This document shows positions 25,901 to 39,388 of a DNA stretch of 64,000 nucleotides, in pieces (positions within the stretch are counted from its first letter, which is position 1; each line of letters begins with the position of its first letter). The stretch is from Brugia malayi. Lineage: Eukaryota; Nematoda; Chromadorea; Rhabditida; Onchocercidae. Both the position numbers and the translations under genes were made by a program. Location: contig NW_025062478.1 of the NCBI RefSeq assembly GCF_000002995.4, forward strand, positions 1,736,001 through 1,800,000, given 5' to 3'. Under the pieces are notes generated by a model. That model saw nothing but the letters and a program-made list of their open reading frames with translations. It was not told the origin of the DNA and did not search any database.

Positions 25901-27887
25901 TCAATTAAGCAATTTTCTCGCGCTTAAGTCATCAAGCATCTACTTCTACTAAATTTATAATAGAGAAATTAAATCATGTCCGATACATAATTTTGTACGA
26001 GGAATATCAATAACATATCATAATGCGATCATCTTTGACAATTGATAATAGATATAACACAATTGAAGGTGTTTTAAACTGCGCGAATGCGTTGAACTAC
26101 ATTCATCGTCTCTTGCTGGATGGTGATCAGAAAATGAAGCGTGAAGTATGTTGGGTGCTATCGAATGTTGCTGCTGGTACGTCTTCGCAGATACAGACCA
26201 TCTTTGATGCTGGAATTATTCCATCTTTGATACAAGTTTTGAAGACGGAAACATTCCAAGTTCGTTCAGAGGTGAATTTTCATTGCTGTGAAATTTATTT
26301 CTTTCTTGTTTTACATCGAACAGTCTTTCAAATATTGTCTCATGAAAATTAGGATTTTCAGAGAAAGATGCAAGTTCTGTATTAGTGGGTTAAAATAAGG
26401 AAATTATTCCCAAATGGAATGGTTCCTTGTTTAACTGAAATGCATAGAATGAGACTTTTGGCATCAAGAAGATTTATGTCATCATATTTCTTTAAGAAAA
26501 AAGAAAAAAAAATAGATCAAAGTTGTGGAAAATGACGATAAAATAAATCAATATAAAATTGTTCTTTCATATTTCGTTCAATTGTTGTAGAACATTCAGC
26601 ATAGTTTGATGAAGACTTAATGGAAATTTTTTTCAACTGTGCTTAATTAATAGAATTAAAATGCAGTGAAATATTTTTTAGGCCTGTTGGGTGATTGCTA
26701 ATACGATTACTGGTGGTAACAGAGAACATATAGCAAGAATTGTACGTGAAGGTGCTCTTACCCCACTTAGTGATATGCTAACTGTCATGGATTGCGGTGT
26801 TGTTGTTATGGTATTGAAAGCACTGAGTGAGATTCTGGAATGCGGTGAATATTTTAAAGGTAGTGTTCAGTTGTATTCAGTTGTTTGCTGACATTATTTG
26901 TTTTCTCATTTATTCCTCTTTATGAACATGTGTGGCATTTCTATTAGTTTTAAGTAATTAAGTAGCTAAAGTAGCATTTAAAAAGATATGTTGTATGCAA
27001 TTATGTGTTTACTTATTTATTTCTGATAGATCAGTACAGGACATCAAAAAAGAATAAATAAATAAATGAAAAAAGAAAAGAAACTGGGAGTTCTAGGTCG
27101 TCTTTTTTTTTTTACAAAAATCAAAAGTAAAAAGTAACTTATTAATAAAAAATTTTTTGCTGATAAATTATTTTGCAAAAAAAATATGTGGACTTGAGAA
27201 TGATCGACATGATTAAGGTTTAGAAAAAAAAAAAAAGTAAAGAGATGAATAATTGGGTTTATCAATAGTTCTCACCAGGAGCAACCTGAATAATGGATGT
27301 GTACTTATCGACTATATCAGTGCTAAGGAATTTTCCATGAAATAGTCGTAAATAGTTATTTTGATAGATATAGTTTACAAACGACGATTGCATTTTTTAA
27401 TATTTATTATATTATAATTCGTTTTGCAGTTGATGGCCAAAATCCTTACGCTGCCAGATTGGAAGAACTGAACGTGGTCGATAAACTCGAATTCTTGATG
27501 TTGTAAGTTGAATTTTCGTGATGAAAATACTTTTATTATGGTTTCAGCAGGTGCATCACACGATTTGATGGATTTTTCGCCGACCTCTCTGTTTTTCTAG
27601 CTGGTAGAGATAAATAGTTCAGTCGTTTCATCGTTCTTTTTTTTTGCTTCTGTGTTTTCCAAATCTTTTCAGGTTAACGTTTCCTTTAATAATATTTTTA
27701 TTTTAATAAAACCGAGATATTTTTTCAAGCATTTTTTTTTAGAAGTGCGAATACGGAAATATTTTTTAAAGCATGCACAATCATGGAGAAATACTATCTT
27801 CGCGACAATAATGAGGAAAATAATGCTGCTAACAATGAAAATAATGTAGTTCGCAATCATAAATTAAATAATTTTAATTTCTCTTAA
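22949..27887 (+). CDS. importin subunit alpha (karyopherin alpha), divergent
   Basis: Adaptor that binds nuclear localisation signals and importin beta for nuclear import. Exons: 22949-23048, 23413-23555, 23984-24086, 24601-24799, 24876-25004, 25103-25190, 25567-25813, 26069-26271, 26682-26859, 27430-27502, 27743-27887; 535 aa, the usual family length. Residues about 40-65 (MRKRREEACAEIRKAKR, NKRRQ) form the basic importin-beta-binding helix. Armadillo repeats follow. Clear ones are CAVWAASNLCRG, AALLAVGNIVSGDD, VCWVLSNVAAGT and ACWVIANTITGG, then DKLEFLM near the C-terminus. The first Arm repeats are weakly conserved: the expected AWVLTN motif reads ATHIVGAIV, and the next repeat has Phe for Trp (LFALGN). 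Acceptors of exons 4 and 8 are AAG rather than CAG. C. elegans has three importin alphas, some germline-specific and divergent; which one this matches cannot be decided here. Confidence 0.93.
23648..23692 (+). other. possible cassette exon in importin intron 2
   Basis: CTCTTTCAG at 23639-23647 is followed by an open, GC-richer frame reading EVSVRSSSAWSQVIA. Donors at 23684 (CAA|GTTATT) or 23693 (GCA|GTGGCA) would leave phase 0 on both sides, matching the flanking introns. Left unspliced, the frame runs to a TAG near 23746. It has no counterpart in importins I know, so it is a candidate alternative or poison exon only. Confidence 0.35.
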
Positions 27888-29368
27888 TTTCTGCTTTCTT
27901 TTTTTCTCCTTTGTGATTTATGGTATCAAATGCATTGAGGTCTTTCTGATATATCCACCGCTTAATTATGTCCAGAATTCACAGTGCTGGAATTGATTTA
28001 AAAGATCATCATTGATGATGATCTTTTATAATTTAGTAGTTTTTCTTAGTAAGTAGCATCCATTGTTTTTTTTTGGAAGTTCCCTTTTTTTTAGCAAGTA
28101 GCATCCTTCGTTTGATATGGTTTTTACGAAAACGAAAATCCAAAAAAGGGAACAGGAGTATCAAAAATCTATCAAAATGAGTACTTGCTATTTATAGTTT
28201 TCGATTTAAACAATAGTGACGTATGTGAAATACAACAAAATTTGAGATGCCGTAGTAACTTAACTTAGTTCTATAATACTTATTGATGAGAGCTTGTATA
28301 ATGTGCAAGTATAGTCTTGAAAATATTTCTGATTATCGATTAGAGAAGAATGTGCTATGTATTGTCAGTGTAAAATTCTATGTATTGATACAAGAAATGA
28401 GTTTATGACAGGGATTTAAAGACGTTGACTTCTCAACAAAGTGAACAACAATAAACAACAAGTATTAGGGAGGATAGAAAATTTGAAGAGTTAGGTTTTA
28501 GGGCGAGATATGATTTCTTGACAAAAATAATAAAATGGAACAAAAAATAGTGGTGGTGTAGGAGCAATTGTGGACTTTTCGAGAACTTAACAGTTTCCGT
28601 ATTCTTTTATCAAAAAATTCAGTCAAATAGATCATTGGAAAACAGATCATAGTTAGCATACATGAAATGTTGTTTTGGAAAAGTTCGAGATCGATTGCGG
28701 AAATGTTAGAAGGGTAAGGAAGGTTGAGTTGAACATGAGATTATCATACAAGTTAATAACATTATATTTGCTATGCACAGCATCATCGAAACTAGTTCGA
28801 AATCATTGTGAACATACAACCATTGATTTTATATAGCATTCTGATACTCTATTGGTTAGACGATTTTGATTCATTTTCTACTCTAAACGAGAAAGACTCA
28901 TTCAAATATCTTTTTTTTTTTTTGTAAGGACCAACAGTTTTCTTTGACGACTTGCATCCATAAACGATTTCGCACATTTTGTATATTACATTATTAGCAG
29001 TTTCTTTTAACAATTTTTATTTTTGTTTAATCAACAGATGTAAATCTGGTAATAAATCAGTAAGTTAATTGGCTTGAAAGCACTCACCCAAATATTTTAG
29101 AGTTTTGACGATCAACTATCGGACTCAAAAATGAAACATTGCGCGAAGATTTTGATGACTGAAAAATGTATCATAAATCAAAGATATGTTTCCTTGCTAG
29201 ATTTTTTTTTAAAAAAAAAAATTCCTTAAAATTAATTAGGGCCTCGAAAATCTCGAAAATTACTCAGATTAGCTAATTAGTTGTCGCTGATCGGTTGCTT
29301 AGTGCCACATTGATAAGATTATTTATCAGAGGGTTTGTTATACTAATTTAAAATCATACTGTACGTAG
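27888..29368. other. intergenic region between convergent genes
   Basis: Contains the hairpin above and two imperfect copies of AAGTAGCATCC (28051 and 28096). The rest, about 28120-29360, is less AT-rich than other intergenic DNA, but both strands have frequent stops in all frames and no transposase, reverse transcriptase or other product was recognised. Confidence 0.5.
27999..28028. repeat. perfect 14-bp inverted repeat, 2-base loop
   Basis: TAAAAGATCATCAT, then TG, then its exact reverse complement, 112 bases after the importin stop codon. RNA from either strand could form a hairpin. It may sit in the importin 3' UTR or between the convergent genes. Confidence 0.85.
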
Positions 29369-32300
29369 CTAGTTGAACAAATTAAGACTTGCATGTTCAA
29401 ATTGCGTTTTCTTCATTATTGACGATTTTCCTGTGGCATTTAGACACGACTCAAATATATCTATCATAGTACTATTATTGTCTTCTGGTCCATGCAACAA
29501 ATCTGTCAAAATTATAGCTGAATCATTTAATCTTTGTAACACTCCAGAAGATGATGCATGAGAGTCGTTTTGCCTGCAAAATATATTTTTTTATATATTT
29601 TAAATCTGATATTTTAAATTATGTTGTAATTCTACGAGACAATTGAAGTTTCGAAACTAAAAAAAAAGCAGCAAGGAAAGTTTTTTGATAAAAAGGAAGT
29701 GCTTCCTAAATCATACAATATTTGTATTGTTTTATTTTAAAAAGAAAAAAAAAAATATCATATAAATCAGGATTATATTCAACTAGCAGATTTGCTAGAA
29801 AATTTTCCTTATTAGCAAAAATGAAAAGAAAGTCTTTTACACCATACCAGAACTTTTTATAATGCTTCAACAATCAGTTATAAAAGTAAACTTATATAAA
29901 AAAAAAATAAATAATATTAACTTTAAGTCAGTTTCTTGTTAGCTATCTTCGTTAACTGTGTTTAGAATGACCAAAGTATTCGTTATTATCTTCCAAGTAT
30001 TACCCTAATTTTATCCTTTGATCATCACTTCGTGTTAAATCGATCTGTTCTACATTAATGCTATCATCATTTTGTATGTTCATATCAATATTTTCATTCA
30101 TTTCCTCCATTAATGTTGCATTTCGCTCTTTCACTGGTAGCAATAAATCAGTCATAATTTGCAAGAAATCTAAAAATGATGAAAATTTTCTCTTCCTATA
30201 AGTTTTCTAATTGTAATCTATTTTATAGCACATTTGACAAAGAATTTTGATATTAAAATTTCATTTATCAAATAACTTATACACTATTGTTTTTTTGTCA
30301 ATACTCTTTAGGATAAATTAATATCAATATCATGTTAAAATTTAAAATAAGTAATTCAGTCCATCAAAAAAAAAGCTATCTCTATGTAAGATACAGTTTA
30401 GAAATGAGCAAATTACATTTTAATTGAAAAATAATATTAGAAAACACCTAAATAATGCCAAAAATTACTTTTGAGATCAACGTTAAAATCAGTATTCTTC
30501 AGATTATCCAACAAAGGTACAATTTTGAATAATAATTCTCCATCATCATCATCCAAAGGATCTATGGGTTTATTACACTTTAAACATTCATAAATCTGAA
30601 GTTAACTAATTTCAAATTAATATCAACAAATTGCTTTACTTTCACATTGTTTTCAATAATATAGGAAAAAATTAAAAAATACAAATAATTTTTCAGAAAT
30701 ATACCTGATTTGCACGTTTTATAACTTCATCACCAATGCCTACTTTGGATGCAACATATGATGCATGTGAAAAGTCAATAAAACCATCAACAAGTTTGTA
30801 TTGAAAATCAAAATTTCCATCATTTAAGATTACATCCATTGTCTATAGAAAGAATAAAAAAAAGAGTTCAATCTTTTCTTATCCAAATTTTCATCCTTTC
30901 AATTTAAATAGTTAAATAAATGTGCAAACTATAATTCATGCCACTGTTTGGGATTTCTTTTTCCGATAATCTACAGTGATTTTTTGCTAAATGAAATTTC
31001 GCAAACATTTTGAACAAAATATTTTTTTAAATTGTATAATTTAATTTATGTACCAAAAATGATAATAAGTTGACATCCTTAACGATATGATCAATTAGTG
31101 AATGGAAATGAGATACAGCAAAAACATGTGGACAATCGGTTTTGCCTTTTCGAATCCAGTAATTCAATGATGATGTTAGCAGAGAGAGTCCAGCTTCCTG
31201 AAAAACATCACGAAGAACATTTTTTAAATAATATTAATATAAAAAGATTTTGTCTTTCAGCAAAATAGCTTGTTTATACAAGAGATCTCATTTTTCGAAA
31301 GAGTTAGAAAAATTGTTGTTGAATAATTAAAATTATGCTACCATAACTGTGCCTTTACCAAACTCATCAATCAAAATAAGGGAATTTCCAGTCCCACGTC
31401 GTAGTGCGATAGCCATCTGAAAATTTTGGAGGAAAATTATATCATCTGCAGTTATTATATTTTAAATCCTATTTGTTGCAAAAGTAATGGAAAAGTAATA
31501 AATTTAATAATTCACATGTATTTTGATTAAAAAAATCAAACTTAGTTTCAAACAACAAGTAAATAATTTCAATAAGCAATCAAATAATTAAATGAATGAT
31601 ACAATTTAGTAAATAACCTGCGACAAATCATTTGCAAATGTTGACATTCCATCTAATACGCAATCAAGTGAATGCATTCTTGTAATGATGCGATCCACTG
31701 GTCCGATAGTAGCACTTTTTGCTGGCACAAAGCTTCCAATATGCGCAAGAAATACGATAATTCCAATCTGCATAATAATTTTATTTATTATTTAAGAAAA
31801 AAAAAAAAATCATAAAGCTTTAAGAAAATCATTATACTGCTGCTTAAGAATAAAGCAACACTTTAACTCGTTCTTGCACACTATTAATCGATTAACTGAA
31901 TTAATTAACTGAACCATCATTAAAATCCATAAACTTTAATACTTGTATTTTTATAAGACCATATACCTGTTTCAGGTAAATACTTTTGCCTGATGTGTTT
32001 GGTCCCATTAGAATTTTCACCTTTGTTTGTGCACCTCCAGAACTGTAAAAAATATTCGTTATATATATATTAATCCTAATCACTATAAAACTAAACTAAT
32101 ACAGTCCGATTCTTTTCGAGAACTTCTTGTGAAGGATAATATTTACTTATTTTGGTCAATTCTAGAATGAAATAAAAAAATAAAAAACATAGCTAAATCT
32201 AAATATGGAGTATTACACTTTAAAATATATTATTTATCAATAAACAATCCAGCATGAATTCATCAATACATAAATCAACTGCAATTATATAAACTAATAA

Positions 32301-35300
32301 AATTTTAAAATTGAACAACTTTTTGTTTACCGAATTGGATTTGGAACGAATTTAGTCTTTGATAGCAACTCCATGATAGCGTGTCTTCCATCATCTACGT
32401 CAATTACAGACTCATCCACGTAACGTGGACAATACCAGTTATATTCACGAGCTGTTAGTGCAAGTGAAATAATACAATCCAATTTGGCACAAATATTAAT
32501 TGCTTGACGGATAGCTTTATCATACCGGCAAATTAATTGTTTTAGTCTAAATTGACAAACTTGAATTCTCTTATCATCATCTCTGTTCAAATAACTTAAA
32601 CAAAACAATCCAATGAAAAAATTTAAAACTAAATAAAAAAAAAGAAAGTAATAAACTTTTAGGCGAAATGATACGTGGAAGAATATGCCAATTCAACATG
32701 AGTTACTTTTTCCATAATTTTTCTCATATATCTTCTATTAAAGGAGAAATGGAATTAAAAGCTATTTCAGAAATACTGCAACTGAGATTGCAAATTAACA
32801 TAACAGTAGCTTCAAATATCTAATATTAAATTTGTAAAATATCAAATATATCTAATATCTAATTTGTAAAATAATTTTTAACTCAAAAACAAAAACATTT
32901 TTCACCTTGACTTTTTTAGTTATCATTTCAATTTTGAGATATCCCAATATTCCAAAATATTTTTTGAAAATTACGAAAGGAAACAAACTTTAACATTGCA
33001 TTTGTTTCAATATCAATTATTTCCATCTTTATATCACCAATTTCTCGATCAAGTTGACGCATTCGATCATTTTTCACATGTAATGCATCTTCTATCTCAT
33101 ACAAAAGTTCAATCTCATTCTGAACAGATAATGGAAATACCGTATTTTTTGGTACCACTAATAAATAACCAAACATTGGTACGTAACATACTGCCGATGG
33201 TACATCTGAAATAAAATATTTATTTATAAAAATTTCACTAATTTCTTTGTGTTAACACAACAAATTCTAACATTTGCATAATTTCGTGAAAAGATGAACA
33301 AAACAATAAAAATAATCGTACTCAAAGCTACAGCTTCCATTCTTGCAATATGTGTTAGTGTTTCTGGCAATGACGCATACAATTTTTTCACTGAAAATTA
33401 GAATTCATCAAAAAATGGACGTAAACTAGTAATTTAAATTTGTAATGATATGATACTTGTACAATTATCCCTTTTTAAACTGTGCTGGAAAAAATCACTT
33501 CACGAATAAAAATGACGTAAACAAAAGAAAAAAAATTATAATATAAGGAAAAAGTATAAATTTGTAGAATGGTAAAGCAATGTTTTACATTGGTCCAAAT
33601 TTCCATCAACATTTGCATTTACGACAAATCGATTTTCCACAAATGATTCCGAAAAATTGATCTGTTAAGAAAAAAATAACTGAGTCATTGTTCAGCTTCT
33701 TGTTATGATTCAATAAATCGTATTTTATAGGAAGAATTATATAAAAAAGAATAAGCTAAATTAAATTAAAAATTAAAAGACAGCAGACTTACAACTTCAA
33801 AAATGACAGCTGTGATGCGTGTAATATCACTGCCAACCATTCTTATATCATTCTCAAATAATTTAAGTTTTATTTCTCGCATTTTAATATAATCCATGAT
33901 TTGCTGTGCTGTATTGCATGTCTTTAAAAATAAATTAGCAATTATATTTTAAAAGCTCTATCAATAATGAATGTAAATTTGAATTATTAATTAGACTTTT
34001 TTCCTACTTTAAGTTGTGCTAAAAAATTATTTTAAAAAAATTATTAAAAAATTATTTTAATAATATAAAATTTAAATTGAACATATGATTATAGGGAGAT
34101 TTGGTAAATAGAGTGATAAAGGAATAAATTGGAGAAGCAACAATGAAGATTTTTGCAAAAATTCATCCTTATTTCAATAAAATGTGATCCATGAGGCTCA
34201 GTGCTTTATGTTATTTAGCTAAAACCTTATTTTAGCTAACACTTTTCTTTTTAATGATAAGATTTAATTGATTATCTCACTTGTAGTTAGGGCTTAATAG
34301 CTGTGAACATCAAAATAGTTGAAAAAAAAGATATGTACTAAAAATTAAAGTTAAATTCATATCAACTTTTGGATTTTGTAAAATCTATAATCAATATTGA
34401 ATGTAACCATATAAAGATTTCGCCAATCATTAACCGATAAACGTTGTGATTTCGCTCTTTTGAGAATTCCCTAAAATGATGTCTGTAAAATCATAAATGC
34501 AAATGTACAAGTGTATTCAGTTCAACATATATATAATAAATAAATCATTTCAAATAAATCGAAATAAATATTAATATTAAATAGATTATTTGCGTCAAAA
34601 GATAAAAACAAACTGTTTAATGCTATAAGCCAGGTAGATTTTAAAAATAATTTCTATAGGAAAAAGTTCACAATTATATGTATAATCATCCCATTTAACC
34701 ATTTAACGTTATTGCCGACTATTTTCATTGACTATCTTATAATATACAGAAAAGTAAAGAAAAAGTTTTAAGAAAAAACGTAAAAAAGAGAGAGCATTTC
34801 ATACTTTTAAAATGCAAATTTTCTTCAATCTTATGCGTATGAAATCAGCTGAATCTAAATTGCAATCTTGCACGAAATAATGAATAGCTGTCACACGATT
34901 TGTTAACGTTTCTCGATTTGTGGTTGGTCTTTCAAACCAGCGCCTGAAAAAAAGATTATGAAGTTTTTTGGGAAGGAAATATCTGTAATCCAAAAACCTC
35001 ACTAAAAAGTTAAACTAAATACACAGGTTTGTCTATTACATTAAAATATGTTTATATCTGAGACTATGAAAGCGCAATATTTCATGAAAGTAATTATTAA
35101 TTAAGGACAGGTAGCTTTTTGCTGCCAAAATTTTATTACAGGAGTGAAAAATACCGAAGTAAAGCTTCGCCACTTTTTGACTGGCATCGATTACACATAC
35201 GAAATAAGCTGATCCCTTCACGAGCACCACCAACCGAATACGCTTTGCAAGCTGACGGATGTAGATCATCTTGAAAAATTTGCAAGGCACGCATCGAACT

Positions 35301-36728
35301 GTCATCCATTTGCAACATTTCTTCTCTAAAAAAAAAGCCTATATTGCATTAAAAATATTTCCCAAAAAATATTCGATCGAATTCAAAAATTAAACCAAAC
35401 AGGGTAATCGTTTTAATTGTGCTGATGGGTGTTTTCGTATTGATGTCTTCAAATTCCACACCTAACCGCACAGCGTCTAAATATTTCAACAAAGCACCAA
35501 AAGCAGAAATCTAAAATTGAATCTAAAAATTAAATTAGAAAAAAAAGGGAAAATTGAAACATTCGAACATGTTCTAAAAAGGAATTGGATATAGCATTCC
35601 TTTAATTGAGAAAAAACTATTCTAAAAAAGCCATGGTAACATTAAATACCGTTTATATAATACTTGACAAAATTGATTGCAAATCATTTAAATTTTAGTT
35701 GTTTTAAATACTGCCCATTCATAAAATCACACCAATAAGTTATTAATTAATAGACTAACCATATTCGTAGCTGTTAAATCTACTCGAAATGCCAATCGAA
35801 GATGATTCTCTTCCTCGGTTAAATTCAGTGATTCAAAAAGAGACGAAATACGCTTCTTAGCATCCTCAAAATCTGAAAATGCATCAATTTAAAAGTCATT
35901 CAACCAATCAAAATAATCAAATTATTTTGCAAATTACCACTCCATAATTAACAACTGCTCGTTAAGTATTAAATAATTTTAGTAGAAGAATAATTAATTT
36001 TAAAAGAAGAAAAGAACGAACTGTAAGCAACACTTGGCATCAAATGTAATGCAATTAAAGGTCTTTCCTCTGTTTGTTCCTCATTTTCATCGACATCCTC
36101 CTCATCTTTTTCATCCATTTCTTCTTCATTTATCGCAGAATTCTGTTCAGTTTGTTTGTCTGGTATTTTGGTAGCAGTGCTATTTTTCTCACCAAAACCT
36201 ATTTAAAACAAATAGACAAACACAAAAAAAGCATTTTCCATAACAATCTTAATCGTGCATTTTATTTAATTAATCAAATTATGCATCAAATCAAATTATG
36301 TGAAAGAAAGATATTCTAATAAACAAAAAATTCATTAAATTAATATAAAGTTATTAAATTCACTCATTCGAAAAGAGTAAGTCTAACTGTTGAAGACTTA
36401 CATAACTTATTAAGTTTCGTTAGAAGATTGACATCTTGCATTTTACTAACAATCACTATTGATGGTTCCAATTGCAACAATACTGCAATGAAATTTAAAA
36501 AAATGAAAAAAAAAAAAATGAAAGAAATTATTAGAAAACTCACTTCACCTATTTGAAAATAATGGAACATATTTGAAAAATAAATGGTCAAATGAATATT
36601 TTCCACTAAATTTTAAGCATTATCATTTGTGTTGCGAATAAAATAGCCAACAAAAGCAATCTGAATTCCGCTGAGTTTTTGAGATTCATAAGACAAAATT
36701 TTGAAACTTTAAGTTTGATTACTTATGC

Positions 36729-36761
<33 letters not shown>

Positions 36762-37342
36762 CTTCATTTATTTTTATTTTATGTTCTAATTTTGATCGAC
36801 GAATCATTGAAATTATAAGTTTTACATTTAAAGAAGATGTAATTATGCCAACCCTTTAATTGATCATTTAGAGCAGCATTTATTAAATAGGCTCAATTTT
36901 TCAAAATTTACAAAATTTTCTGACACAAATTCACATTGTGCTTCAAAACATATTTTGACAATTTAAAATGTGCTTTGAAAAATCATAACATTCACTTTTT
37001 TGTGTGTTTTTTCAATAATTTAAAATTCAGCACACTGAAAAAAAGGTTAATTAATTGCACAAATGTAGAATTAGGTAAATATATCACTGAGGAATAATAT
37101 ATTTTAAAAGTTTATTTTGAGCAATTATCAAGTAAACAAGAACAAAACAACAAAAATGTTCAATAATTAAGAGAAAAATTGAGATGAAAATTTTCAGTAG
37201 ACTTACAGGAATGTGCCATCCGGAAATCATCCTCATCCTCCAACAAATCGGTCAGCACAAATATTGTGGCCGTTTCCTGATCATAACATGCAGCACCAAG
37301 TCTGTTCCGGTTATAATACACTGATAAAACTCTAGCTGACAT
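29369..37342 (-). CDS. msh-5: MSH5, meiotic MutS homologue
   Basis: Partner of MSH4 in MutS-gamma, which stabilises meiotic recombination intermediates for crossover. Exons, 5' to 3': 37342-37207, 36482-36402, 36198-36022, 35872-35760, 35510-35401, 35325-35155, 34943-34805, 34470-34408, 33921-33793, 33661-33589, 33390-33322, 33205-32989, 32582-32331, 32042-31967, 31767-31618, 31416-31342, 31197-31054, 30842-30705, 30595-30469, 30169-30004, 29573-29369; 936 aa, longer than human MSH5. The N-terminus [17 protein letters not shown] matches MSH5. Core landmarks: [48 protein letters not shown]. ATPase: Walker A GPNTSGKS (590-597), [18 protein letters not shown], Walker [12 protein letters not shown] (D669, E670). 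There is no N-terminal mismatch-recognition domain, as expected for MSH5. An acidic insert lies at about 74-125. The exon 9 acceptor is AAG, and a CAG 18 bases on would also keep frame. Confidence 0.95.
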
Positions 37343-37350
37343 CTGTAAAG
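37343..37350 (-). promoter_or_regulatory. probable trans-splice acceptor before MSH5
   Basis: On the minus strand CTTTACAG directly abuts the ATG chosen for MSH5. It supports that start, although a cis-spliced upstream exon remains possible. Confidence 0.5.
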
Positions 37351-38481
37351 CACATAAATTAGGATTTCAACCTGTATTAATTAAAATTCAACACTATACA
37401 AAATTTCCTTTAAAAAATTTAATAATAGTTCTCAGGAATAAATTTTTTGGCAAAATTAATAGCTTAGTTTTTGAAAAAAAAAGATTATTAAATTCTCAGA
37501 AATTAATACTTCTCAGATGGATTTCTATAATATTAAAAATTAATTCATAGCAAAATCACTTCCAAACGGAGTCCTTTTAAATTTAAACGCTTTTTGAACA
37601 TTTTAAAACTAATTATAAAGCAATTTTTTACTCAATTTTTAACCAAAATTTTATCCACTAATAATTTTTGATGAACAATTTTTATTTTGTAAATGCAAGA
37701 AAGAAAAAATTGTCATTAAAAGTGTACCGTTAGGAAAATGTATTTTATTAACTTCAATTTCAACTAAAACCAAATTTCAGCAATGAAATTTCAGCGTTTA
37801 AATTAATTTTTCCAAATTTTACAAACATATTTCACTATTCCTTCATCCTTCCTCAATCCTAAATTTATTCTTTAATTCCTTTCCTTAATTTCTCAAATAT
37901 TCATTTTTTTTTTTAACTTGGAAAATAATCATAACCATTTTATCATTTACACACTAATAAATTGCAAATTCAAATTTCAAATTTTAGTAAAAAAAATCTA
38001 AAAACTTACTTTGCAACAACACAAACAGCAAAATAAACAAAAAAATCTTTTACTTACTAAATTGTTCCATTAAAAAAATTAGTAATTGCAAAAAGGAATA
38101 ATTAAAATTGAAATTTAATTGGTAAAATTTCAAATTGTAAGTTTACACGCATTCATATTTAAAATTTAATAGGCAAAAAGTACAATTCGCTGCTTTTTTT
38201 TTTTTGTTTTTATTGATTAAAAGTTACAAAGGAAGAAATTAGCATTCAATCACAAAAAGTGAAATTTTGTAAATTTGAACAAATCCTTTTCGCGCCATTT
38301 TTTTTCATTTCTGTTTTTTTTTTCCGGAATGTTCCATTTCCATTATTAGTCACCATTATTAGCTTCTGTCAGTGTTAAACGAAAATAATTATTGTTACTG
38401 TTACTATTATTATTATTGTTGTTTATTATATTATTCTTATTTTTAATTTCGCTGTCATTATTGTTGTTGTCAATGTTACTG

Positions 38482-38930
<449 letters not shown>

Positions 38931-38934
38931 TATT

Positions 38935-39045
38935 ATTAATTATCACCATTATTCTTATTATTATTAATTATCACTATTATTCTTATTATTATTAATTATC
39001 ACCATTATTCTTATTATTATTCTTATTAATTATCACATTATTCTT
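38935..39045. repeat. 28-bp minisatellite
   Basis: ATTAATTATCACCATTATTC starts units at 38935, 38963 and 38991 (period 28), with a fourth at 39025 after a 6-base insertion. It directly follows the ATT tract and probably grew from it. Confidence 0.8.
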
Positions 39046-39388
39046 ACCATTATCATTGTTATTCCCGTTGTTTTTGTTCGAAATATTACAGATCATTTGG
39101 CTGGCAGTGCGTTTTTTGATTGTTTGCATTTGTATCTATTGATCATATGATCCTATTTTAGGCTTATCGAAGCGTTTCGTTTTGTCATCGAGAATATGAT
39201 ATGATGCTTTTCATAAAATAGTTGCTTTTGCTGCTGTTTGCTCTAGTACTTTCATTTCGTGATATTATCGATTATCGAGTTATTGATCCATTGATGTTTT
39301 TATTGGCAGCTATGTTACCATCAGTATCATCGTAATTATTATCATCATCGTCATCACCAGCATCATTACCATTCATTTACTCACTAGC

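Noticed and set aside
28120..29360. Possible degraded transposable element between importin and MSH5
   Set aside because: Less AT-rich than its surroundings, but no transposase or reverse transcriptase motif, terminal repeat or open frame could be found on either strand.
29373..29561. 62-codon plus-strand frame
   Set aside because: It is the antisense of the last MSH5 exon (29573-29369), which joins in phase to exon 20.
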